The notes below the pieces were generated by a model. That model saw only the letters and a program-made list of their open reading frames with translations. It did not search any database and had not been told where the DNA came from. From positions 1-45,679 of the forward strand of contig CAIVPR010000155.1 of the NCBI GenBank assembly GCA_903907865.1: a stretch of 45,679 nt of DNA, written 5' to 3'. Numbering within the stretch: position 1 is the first letter of the stretch; each line of letters opens with the position of its first letter. This DNA comes from an uncultured Acidobacteriia bacterium. Its GTDB lineage: Bacteria; Acidobacteriota; Terriglobia; Bryobacterales; Bryobacteraceae. The position numbers and the translations under genes were made by a program. Below are positions 23,770-30,921 of this stretch, in pieces.

Positions 23770-25168
23770 CGCTCTCTCGCGACGCGACCTTCTCGCCAGC
23801 GCCGGCTACGGCATCGGAGCTTTTGCGCTGCAAGGACTTCTGGCAGGCCAGACCGCGCCGACGTTCCCCAACTTCACGCCCCGCGCCAAGCGGATCATCT
23901 TCCTGTTCCAGGCGGGTGGGCCCAGCCACCTCGACCTGCTCGACCACAAGCCGGAAATCAAGGACCGCTTCGACCAGGACATCCCGCCGTCGGTATTCGG
24001 CACGCAGCGGATCACCGGGATGGTGGCGCAGCAGGACCGGTTTCCCGTGGTCCCTTCGATGTACGGGTTTTCGCAGTACGGTAAGAGCGGGCAATGGCTC
24101 AGCGACCGGTTGCCGTTCACGGGCGGGATCGCGGACGAAATCTGCGTCGTGCGGTCCATGTTCACCGAGGCGATCAACCACGATCCCGCCATCACGTTCT
24201 TCCAGACCGGCAGCCAGTTGCCGGGTCGACCGAGCATGGGGTCGTGGATCCACTACGGGCTGGGGAGCGAAAACGCCAACCTGCCCGCGTTCGTCGTGTT
24301 GAATTCGCTGCCGTCCAACGGCCAGCCCGACCAAGGGCTGCTGTCAAGGTTGTGGGGATCGGGATTCCTACCCAGCCGGTACCAAGGCGTGCAGTTCCGC
24401 AGCACGGGCGACCCGGTGCTGCACCTTTCGAATCCGCCGGGGATTTCGCGCGAGATGCGTCGGGGCCAGTTGGACGCGCTCGCGGCATTGAACACGGGCA
24501 CGCACGAGCGGGTGGGCGATCCCGAGATCGAGACTCGGATCGCGCAGTACGAGATGGCGTTCCGAATGCAGGCGAGCGTGCCGGAGTTGGCGGACACGTC
24601 GAAGGAGCCGGAGCACGTCTACAAGCTGTACGGGGAGGAGTCGCGCAAACCGGGCACCTTCGCGGCCAATTGCCTGCTCGCACGGCGGTTGGCGGAACGG
24701 AATGTGCGGTTCATCCAGCTTTACCACCGGGGTTGGGACCATCATGGCGGGCTGACGGAAAAGCTGCCGGTGCTGGCGCGCGACACCGACCAGTCGTCCG
24801 CGGCGCTGGTCCAAGACTTGAAACAGCGCGGGTTGCTGGACGACACGCTGGTGATCTGGGGCGGGGAATTCGGTCGGACTCCCTATGCGCAGGGGCCCGT
24901 GAAGAAGGACAGCTACGGCCGCGACCACCACGGGCGCGTGTTTTCGCTCTGGATGGCGGGCGGCGGGGTCAAACGGGGGTATTCGCACGGACGGTCGGAC
25001 GACTATGGTTTCAACGTGGCCGAGGGCGGCGTGCATGTTCATGACCTGCAGGCGACCATCCTGCATCTGATGGGGATCGACCACCTGAAGTTGACATACC
25101 TGTTCCAAGGACGGCAGTTCCGGCTGACCGATGTTGCCGGGAACGTGGTGCGGGAGATCCTGGCGTAG
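23756..25168 (+). CDS. DUF1501 family exported protein
   Basis: The 470-residue protein belongs to the DUF1501 family, sulfatase/phosphatase-like (alkaline-phosphatase superfamily) proteins expanded in Planctomycetes and Acidobacteria. A twin-arginine-type signal opens it (SRRDLLASAGYGIGAFALQGL). Family landmarks follow: IIFLFQAGGPSHLDLLDHKP, SMGSWIHYGLGS, CLLARRLAERNVRFIQLYHRGWDHH, WGGEFGRTPYAQGP, GRDHHGRVFSLWMAGGGVKRGYSHG, and LQATILHLMGIDH. GTG 23756 is chosen because GAGG lies six bases upstream; a TTG six bases earlier is an alternative. It is usually encoded with a DUF1553/PSCyt cytochrome protein, which is missing here. Its TAG stop directly abuts the stop of the convergent gene. Substrate unknown. 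Confidence 0.88.
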   Translation: MHRPDALSRRDLLASAGYGIGAFALQGLLAGQTAPTFPNFTPRAKRIIFLFQAGGPSHLDLLDHKPEIKDRFDQDIPPSVFGTQRITGMVAQQDRFPVVPSMYGFSQYGKSGQWLSDRLPFTGGIADEICVVRSMFTEAINHDPAITFFQTGSQLPGRPSMGSWIHYGLGSENANLPAFVVLNSLPSNGQPDQGLLSRLWGSGFLPSRYQGVQFRSTGDPVLHLSNPPGISREMRRGQLDALAALNTGTHERVGDPEIETRIAQYEMAFRMQASVPELADTSKEPEHVYKLYGEESRKPGTFAANCLLARRLAERNVRFIQLYHRGWDHHGGLTEKLPVLARDTDQSSAALVQDLKQRGLLDDTLVIWGGEFGRTPYAQGPVKKDSYGRDHHGRVFSLWMAGGGVKRGYSHGRSDDYGFNVAEGGVHVHDLQATILHLMGIDHLKLTYLFQGRQFRLTDVAGNVVREILA

Positions 25169-26212
25169 TCAGGGACGGACGGCTGATGCGACGGTTGCCT
25201 TGGGTGCGTCGACCGGCAGCGCCTCGAAGGCCAACTTCAGGAACGAGCGGGCTTGGTAGTCGAAGCGCAGCGGCGGCAGGCTTTCGGCACCCTTCTCGTA
25301 CCAGAGGTGGAACGGAGTCCGGTTGCCAGTCTCGGTGTTGGTGATCCAAGCACTCAGCTTGACCACCTTGGAGGCGGTGGCGACAATCTTTTTCTCGACG
25401 AAGCGTGCGCCGGTCGTTGGGTCGAATTCTTTGACGGTGTCCAGACGGTATTTCTTGCTGTTGAAGAAGTAGAGGCCCGATTGGGTCTGGCCCGGACTCA
25501 GGAGCGCCCGGCGGACGGCGTAGAGGAAGGTGGAACGGTGTGAAGTCTCGGCATCGTCACGGTGTTCGAGCGGATCGGCGGCGCGAGCCGTCATTTCGGT
25601 ACGGGCCATCGGGATGAGGGTGCCGAGGTCTTTGAAGCTGTACTTCGAGGAAAATGCGAGCCGGTCGAGGCGGGATTGGAAGCCGCCGGGCCTGCAGATC
25701 CCTTGGGCGGCGTTGTAGCGCTGCATGCCGCCGGCTACTTCCATGGCCTTTCGGGCTTGCTCGATGTTCTTCTCATCGGAGGCGGTCATGAAGGCGACAT
25801 AGGCCGATTCCCGCGCGAGTCCGGGCTCGTCCTCAAGGATGGCCTCTTGGATGAAACCGAGGCGGTTCAGACCCTTCGCGCCCTCGGGTCGGGACCCGGC
25901 AGCGAATTCGATGGAGACTGTGGTGCCGTGTTCGGGGCCGATTTCCTCGATGCGGACGTTGCCGTCGCCGACGCCGTTTTTCGAAAAGATCTGGACGCCG
26001 AAGAGGACGATGACGGCGCTGGCGACATATTCGCGTCGGGCGGATTCACGACGGTCCGATGTGGCGACGTTCATGAGCAACCGGTCGAAGTCGAAAAGGG
26101 TTGCGGCGATGCCGTTGGCACCGGGCGCGGCTGGCTCGGAGGAGATGGCCTGCGAGTCGCGAACGAGAAGCCCGGCGGTCAACTGGAGGATGTGGCGTCT
26201 GGTGATCCTCAT
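25169..26212 (-). CDS. Exported protein of unknown function
   Basis: The 347-residue protein starts with a Tat-like signal (TRRHILQLTAGLLV). The mature part alternates helices and strands: a conserved-looking block DRRESARREYVASAVIVLFGVQIF (about 50-75), a basic-helical middle (EKNIEQARKAMEVAGG), and a C-terminal beta region with ITNTETGNRTPFHLWYEKGAE and LRFDYQARSFLKLAFE. I recognise no family. It converges with the DUF1501 gene with no base between the two stop codons, so it lacks its own terminator. The start ATG 26212 follows a 134-bp spacer to the divergent TIGR03435 gene. Confidence 0.7.
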   Translation of the reverse strand: MRITRRHILQLTAGLLVRDSQAISSEPAAPGANGIAATLFDFDRLLMNVATSDRRESARREYVASAVIVLFGVQIFSKNGVGDGNVRIEEIGPEHGTTVSIEFAAGSRPEGAKGLNRLGFIQEAILEDEPGLARESAYVAFMTASDEKNIEQARKAMEVAGGMQRYNAAQGICRPGGFQSRLDRLAFSSKYSFKDLGTLIPMARTEMTARAADPLEHRDDAETSHRSTFLYAVRRALLSPGQTQSGLYFFNSKKYRLDTVKEFDPTTGARFVEKKIVATASKVVKLSAWITNTETGNRTPFHLWYEKGAESLPPLRFDYQARSFLKLAFEALPVDAPKATVASAVRP

Positions 26213-26346
26213 AACTCAATCGTAGCTGGAATTGATTACGGGTGCGTAACCACGGGTCGAAGATCGCGCGAAACATAGCCCGGCGTTCTTGTTTGTGCGC
26301 GGGAGGAACTATTTCGGGTAGAATGACAATCATGACTGGAGGTCGG

Positions 26347-27300
26347 ATGCGGTTTCTAACAGCGGGTACGGCGGTATTGGCGTGGGGTGTATTGAGCGCA
26401 TCGGCGCAGACAGGGTCCAAACCCGAATTCGAGGTGGCGACGGTCAAACCGGCGGCTGCGGCTTCCGAGTTCCATTCGAGGGGACTCATGGCTGGCGGCC
26501 CGGGCTCGGCCGATCCGGGGCGTCTGAAGTACGACGGCGTGACGTTGCGCGCGGCGCTGGCGACTGCGTACGGGGTGAAGCCGTACCAGATCTCGGGCCC
26601 GGCTTGGATGGATACGGAGCGGTTTGACATCTCGGCAAAGGTTCCCGTGGGCACCAACAAAGAACAATTCGGGCTGATGCTCCAGAATCTGCTGGCCGAG
26701 CGGTTCCAGATGGCAGTGCATCGCGACAAGAAAGAGTTGCCCGCCTATTCGCTTTTCGTCGGCAAGGGCGGACCGAAGCTGAAGCCTTCCACCGTTTCCG
26801 GAACCGAGGCTCCGGCGGGCGGCGAGGGCGGGCATGGCGCGTTTGGCGGCGGCTCGTTCGGTCGTGGTGGCGGATTCGGCGGCGGCGGCGATTCCCACGG
26901 CGGCGCGGCAGGACCGGCGCGTCCGGGCATCAGTTCCATCGCGTTCGGGGGCTTCGCGAAGATCACCGGAACAGCCATGCCAGTCGGGCGTCTGGCCACG
27001 GCGCTTTCGGAGCAACTGGATAGAGCGGTGGTGGACGAGACCGGGATCCATGGCAACTTTGATTTCGTCCTGCAGTACGAGCCGGATTCGAGCCGGGGAG
27101 CCGGCGGCGCGGCACCGGGTGGAGCCTTTGGCCGCGGCGGCGGTGCGGCGGGCGGTGGCGACCACCAGCATGGCGGCGATTCCGCGCCTCCTTTGTTCAC
27201 CGCCATCCAGGAGCAATTGGGGCTCAAACTGGAGGCGAAGAAAGCCATGGCGGAGTTGATCGTGGTGGACCGGGCCGAGAAGACACCGACCGGCAATTAG
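26347..27300 (+). CDS. TIGR03435 family protein
   Basis: This family is greatly expanded in Solibacter and other Acidobacteria and its function is unknown. The 317-residue protein has a signal peptide (MRFLTAGTAVLAWGVLSASA), which with GGAGG four bases upstream favours ATG 26347 over earlier ATGs at 26323 and 26332. Family motifs are FEVATVKPA, GVTLRAALATAYGVKPYQISGPAWMD, RFDISAKVPVGTNKEQFGLMLQNLLAERFQMAVHRDKKELPAYSLFVGKGGPKLKPS, and the C-terminal SALQEQLGLKLEAKKA-like AIQEQLGLKLEAKKAMAEL. Two Gly-rich, Arg/His-containing inserts (about residues 155-195 and 255-280) interrupt the middle. It precedes the ADOP permease by 49 bp, a frequent pairing. Confidence 0.9.
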   Translation: MRFLTAGTAVLAWGVLSASAQTGSKPEFEVATVKPAAAASEFHSRGLMAGGPGSADPGRLKYDGVTLRAALATAYGVKPYQISGPAWMDTERFDISAKVPVGTNKEQFGLMLQNLLAERFQMAVHRDKKELPAYSLFVGKGGPKLKPSTVSGTEAPAGGEGGHGAFGGGSFGRGGGFGGGGDSHGGAAGPARPGISSIAFGGFAKITGTAMPVGRLATALSEQLDRAVVDETGIHGNFDFVLQYEPDSSRGAGGAAPGGAFGRGGGAAGGGDHQHGGDSAPPLFTAIQEQLGLKLEAKKAMAELIVVDRAEKTPTGN

Positions 27301-27349
27301 TCGGGGCCAGATACAAAACGTTTGCGGAGAGCCTGCGTCCAAGGGCCAA

Positions 27350-29824
27350 ATGGGCAACTTCCAGCAGGATCTCCGCTACGCGTTCCGTACGCTTCTTCGC
27401 AGCCCGGGCTATACGTTGGCGGCTCTTGCGTCGCTCGGATTGGGGATCGGGGCCAACACTGCCATCTTCACGCTGGCAAACGCGTTATTCCTGCATCCAT
27501 TGCCGGTCCGCGAGCCTAGCCGACTGCTGGAACTCTACACCGTGGATCGCGCGACGCAGTCCACGGTCGCCAATATCACGCGCACGGGCATATCGCTCCC
27601 GAACACGGCGGACATCGCACTTCAGAACGGCGTCTTCTCCGGCGTCGCGGCGTATGTGCAGGCAGGCGTCACCATGTCGGGCTCGGGAAAACCCACCCAA
27701 GAGAACGCTTTCGCGGTCAGCGGCGGCTATTTCGACGTTCTTGGAGTCCACCTGGAGGCGGGTCGGGCCTTTGACCACCAGTCCGGTTTCGAGGGCCCTG
27801 CGAGGCCGGAAGTGGTACTGAGCCACAGCCTCGCGCAACGGCTTTTCGGCGGTGCCAGCAATGCTCTGGGGAAGACGCTGAACCTGAACTCGGTCGCCTA
27901 CAGCGTGATTGGTGTCGCCCCGGCGGATTTCGCGGGAACGCTGAGTGTCGGTCCAACCGATCCGATGTGGCTGCCCCTCAAAATGCACTCGCAGTTCTTC
28001 GGCGGGGCGTTTGAACGGCTCTACAACGAGCGGCGGTTCCGGTTTCTCAACGTTTTCGCGCGTCTGAAGCCAGGCGAGAGCGAGGAGCGTGCCCTTTCCA
28101 ACCTGCGTACCATTGCGGGTCGGCTCGAGACGGCATACCCGCGGGACAACCGGGGACGAAGCTTCGAAACCTCGCCGATCGCGGATGCCGCGGTCGGTTT
28201 TGCGCCGCGCGACCAGGCGGTATCGGCAAGCTTGGCCCTCGGCGCGGCTGTGGCGCTGGTCCTGTTAATCGCTTGCGCGAATCTGGCCAACCTGTCGCTG
28301 GCCCGGGCCGCGAAACGGGGTCGCGAGATGGGCGTCCGGGTCGCCTTGGGAGCCGGGCGGGGTCGGTTGGCTGGCCAGCTGCTCGCGGAGGCTGCACTGC
28401 TCTCCCTCGGCGGCGGGTTGCTGGGCATCGCGGTGGGCTCGGTGGGCGCGAGGTTCCTATGGGCGCAGCGTCCCGGATTCCTCACGCAGACGCACTTGGA
28501 TCTGGGGCTGGACCCGGCGGTCACCCTTTTCACGGTGGGCTTGACGGTTCTGAGTTGCCTGCTGGCGGGCGTGTTGCCTGTGTTCCAGACATCGATGCCG
28601 AATCTTTCGGCGATACTCAACGGGTCCGGCCGCGGAAATGTCGAGGGTAGCGGTCGGTCTCCCTTGCGGCGCATGCTGGTGGTGGGGGAGATTGCGCTGT
28701 CGCTGGTGGCGTTGGTGGTCGCGGGGCTTTTCGTCCGCAGCATGCAGAGTGCGCAGAACCTGGACTTGGGTTTTGAGCCCGACAACTTGGTGGTCACATT
28801 CTTCAACCTGGGGTCGATGCAGATGCCGGAATCGAATGGCCGCGAGTTCATGAGGTCGGTGGTGGAGAAGGTGAAGTCCGTACCCGGCGTCACCAATGTG
28901 GCGCTTTCGAGCAACGGGCCCTTGGGCGGCGGCCTGATCATGACCGCATTCCACGAGGGCGATCCGGTGACCGATCCCAAGCTTGGCGTTTTGACGCACA
29001 CGCCCGCCGTCTCGCCCGACTTCTTCGACACGATGAAGATTCCGGTCGTCGAGGGCCGCGCGTTCAATGTCTACGACAAGGTCGGATCCACGCGGGTGGC
29101 GGTGGTGTCGCAGGCTTTCGCGAAGCGGTTCTGGCCGGGGCAGAAGGCGGTCGGGAAGCGGATTCGCTTCGGCACGATCCCGGAGCCGATCCAGGTGGTG
29201 GGGGTGGTCAAAGACCATGTGGTCGCGAATGTGGGTGAGGTGCCGCAGTCGGTGGCGTACATGCCGTTCGACCAGGCTTACCAGTCGTTCGCGATCCTGA
29301 TGGTGCGGACCGCGTCGTCGCCGCAAACGTTCGTGCAGCCGATTGTGGGTGCGGCGCAAACGCTCAATCCGGAGTTGGCGTTCCTGAATCCCGGGACGGT
29401 GCGGCAGGCGATCGCGCAGGCGCTGTGGGCTCCGAAGCTCGCGGCGGGGTTGTTCGGACTGTTCGGGTTGCTGGCGCTGACGCTGGCGGTGATCGGAGTT
29501 TACGGGGTGACCACCTATATGGTGACGCAGCGGACGAGCGAGATCGGAGTCCGGGTGGCGCTGGGCGCGGAACCGTCGAACGTGGTGGCGATGGTGCTGG
29601 GGCAGAGCATGCAGATGGCGGTGGTCGGGATTGTGATCGGGATTGCGGGAGCGCTTTCGGTGACGCGGATGGTGGGGAGCCTGTTGTACGTGGTCTCGCC
29701 GACGGATCCGGCGACATTTGCGGTGGTGTCGGCTATCTTGATTGCCACGGCGGTATTGGCGGGGGGAGTGCCGGCGGTGCGGGCGGCCCGGATGGATCCG
29801 GTTCGGGCTTTGCGGCAGGAGTAA
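27350..29824 (+). CDS. ADOP-type ABC transporter permease (MacB/FtsX)
   Basis: ADOP permeases are Acidobacteria-specific, duplicated MacB-like permeases with no attached ATPase. The 824-residue protein has the N-terminal signature FQQDLRYAFRTLLRSPGYTLAALASLGLGIGANTAIF (first membrane helix, residues 20-42), a periplasmic MacB-core domain with GGYFDVLGVHLEAGRAF, an FtsX block of three helices (about 280-400, ACANLANLSLARAAKRGREMGVRVALGAGRGR), a second N-helix (RRMLVVGEIALSLVALVVAGLFVRS, about 440), a second MacB core (HTPAVSPDFFDTMKIPVVEGRAF), and a final FtsX block (about 700-815, YMVTQRTSEIGVRVALGAEPSNV) ending RAARMDPVRALRQE. No ABC ATPase gene is nearby. The transported substrate is unknown; mechanotransmission or export roles are possible. 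Confidence 0.95.
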   Translation: MGNFQQDLRYAFRTLLRSPGYTLAALASLGLGIGANTAIFTLANALFLHPLPVREPSRLLELYTVDRATQSTVANITRTGISLPNTADIALQNGVFSGVAAYVQAGVTMSGSGKPTQENAFAVSGGYFDVLGVHLEAGRAFDHQSGFEGPARPEVVLSHSLAQRLFGGASNALGKTLNLNSVAYSVIGVAPADFAGTLSVGPTDPMWLPLKMHSQFFGGAFERLYNERRFRFLNVFARLKPGESEERALSNLRTIAGRLETAYPRDNRGRSFETSPIADAAVGFAPRDQAVSASLALGAAVALVLLIACANLANLSLARAAKRGREMGVRVALGAGRGRLAGQLLAEAALLSLGGGLLGIAVGSVGARFLWAQRPGFLTQTHLDLGLDPAVTLFTVGLTVLSCLLAGVLPVFQTSMPNLSAILNGSGRGNVEGSGRSPLRRMLVVGEIALSLVALVVAGLFVRSMQSAQNLDLGFEPDNLVVTFFNLGSMQMPESNGREFMRSVVEKVKSVPGVTNVALSSNGPLGGGLIMTAFHEGDPVTDPKLGVLTHTPAVSPDFFDTMKIPVVEGRAFNVYDKVGSTRVAVVSQAFAKRFWPGQKAVGKRIRFGTIPEPIQVVGVVKDHVVANVGEVPQSVAYMPFDQAYQSFAILMVRTASSPQTFVQPIVGAAQTLNPELAFLNPGTVRQAIAQALWAPKLAAGLFGLFGLLALTLAVIGVYGVTTYMVTQRTSEIGVRVALGAEPSNVVAMVLGQSMQMAVVGIVIGIAGALSVTRMVGSLLYVVSPTDPATFAVVSAILIATAVLAGGVPAVRAARMDPVRALRQE

Positions 29825-29856
29825 GGGACGTGGTCGACGAGGTCAACGCTTCGAGA

Positions 29857-29880
29857 CTCGTTTGAGAATACTCGATTGAG
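29857..29880 (+). repeat. Direct repeat upstream of the TacA/TacT-like pair
   Basis: CTCGTTTGAG (29857-29866) and CTCGATTGAG (29871-29880) differ at one base and are 14 bp apart, each roughly dyad-like (CTC...GAG). They lie 36 bases before the start of the ribbon-helix-helix antitoxin gene, the position expected for its autoregulatory operator. Confidence 0.4.
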
Positions 29881-29915
29881 TGCTAGTTGTGGGAGTAGAA
29901 TGGGAGTGTAATCCA

Positions 29916-30323
29916 ATGCCTCTCATGACCACTGGCCATCCTTACCTACCGGTCCGCGCACCAGCAGCCCGCAACAAGGTGAAGTTCCAAGCCGACCTCG
30001 CTCCCGCCGACGACCGGGCTATCCGACTCCTCAAGGAAGAGTTGCAACTCGACAGCAACAGCGACTTCCTCGCCGACGCGGTCGCGCTATTTCGCTGGGC
30101 TGTCACCGAACGCCGGTCCGGGCACCGGATCGTCAGTGAAACGATCTCTGGCGAACGCACGATGCTCTTGTTTCCGCGCCTGGAGCGAGTTGCCCCGGAC
30201 GTCGGGCTACCTGTCGTCGATATCGAGTGGACCGACGAACAGCTTTCGTGGCTCGGCGATTTGTTGGCCGCACCCGATGTCACGGAGCCAACCGCCCACC
30301 TGATCCGGGCCATGCGCCGATAG
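29916..30323 (+). CDS. Ribbon-helix-helix-like antitoxin of a GNAT toxin
   Basis: The 135-residue protein has a strand-helix-helix stretch (KVKFQADLAPADDRAIRLLKEELQLDSNSDFLADAVALFRWAVTERRSG, residues 20-70) consistent with a ribbon-helix-helix DNA-binding fold. A C-terminal segment (WTDEQLSWLGDLLAAPDVTEPTAHLIRAMRR) could mask the toxin. Its place directly before a GNAT acetyltransferase, 20 bp away, matches TacA/TacT-type toxin-antitoxin modules. An upstream in-frame ORF start exists, but ATG 29916 is the first ATG (MPLMTTG) after the repeat. It probably represses its own operon. Confidence 0.65.
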   Translation: MPLMTTGHPYLPVRAPAARNKVKFQADLAPADDRAIRLLKEELQLDSNSDFLADAVALFRWAVTERRSGHRIVSETISGERTMLLFPRLERVAPDVGLPVVDIEWTDEQLSWLGDLLAAPDVTEPTAHLIRAMRR

Positions 30324-30343
30324 CGGTCCGGGAGATCTACAAA

Positions 30344-30862
30344 ATGGGTATCGAGATCCGGCGACTGGAAGCGCCTGACGAGGTCGAGCCGTTCGACTGC
30401 GGGGACGAACCGCTGAACAATTACCTGAAACGGCACGCATTCATCAATCAGGAAAAAATGTCCATCGGAGTCACCTATGCCGCTTTTGACTCCCTGGTAC
30501 CCCGCGCCGTGCTGGGATACTTTACCCTCGCCACAGCAGCGCTATCGCGCGACCTCCTTCCGAAGAAGGTGTCCCGGGGGCTGCCGAACTACAATATCCC
30601 CATGATCCTCTTGGCGCGCCTCGCCGTGGATCGACGCCTCGCCGGTCGAGGGCTGGGTCACGCCTTGATTTCGGAGGCCTTCCGTATCAGCCTGCGTGTG
30701 GCGGACGAGGTGGGATGCCGGTGCATCGTGACCGACGCATACCCCGAACGCGCCGGGTGGTATGCCCGTTACGGGTTTGTTTCCGTCGAGGGCGTTCCGG
30801 GGGATACCGCCCGGCGAATGGTCTTGGATATCAGGACCTTGCGAAAGGCTGCACAGTACTAG
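30344..30862 (+). CDS. GNAT-family acetyltransferase toxin (TacT-like)
   Basis: TacT toxins acetylate the amino group of charged aminoacyl-tRNA and halt translation. The 172-residue protein has the GNAT core: the start IRRLEAPDEVEPFDCGDEPLNNYLKRHA, typical of these toxins; beta-strand VTYAAFDSLVPRAVLGYFTLA; LLARLAVDRRLAGRGLGHALISEA, with the acetyl-CoA-binding R-x-x-G-x-G/A loop; and the C-terminal YPERAGWYARYGFVSV containing the catalytic-type tyrosine. ATG 30344 follows GGAG by nine bases. It is translated with the antitoxin just upstream. Confidence 0.8.
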   Translation: MGIEIRRLEAPDEVEPFDCGDEPLNNYLKRHAFINQEKMSIGVTYAAFDSLVPRAVLGYFTLATAALSRDLLPKKVSRGLPNYNIPMILLARLAVDRRLAGRGLGHALISEAFRISLRVADEVGCRCIVTDAYPERAGWYARYGFVSVEGVPGDTARRMVLDIRTLRKAAQY

Positions 30863-30921
30863 AGCAAGTGCTGAAATCTTCTACCGGGTGGCGGCCAGCG
30901 CCAAATGATACGCTGGGCGCA

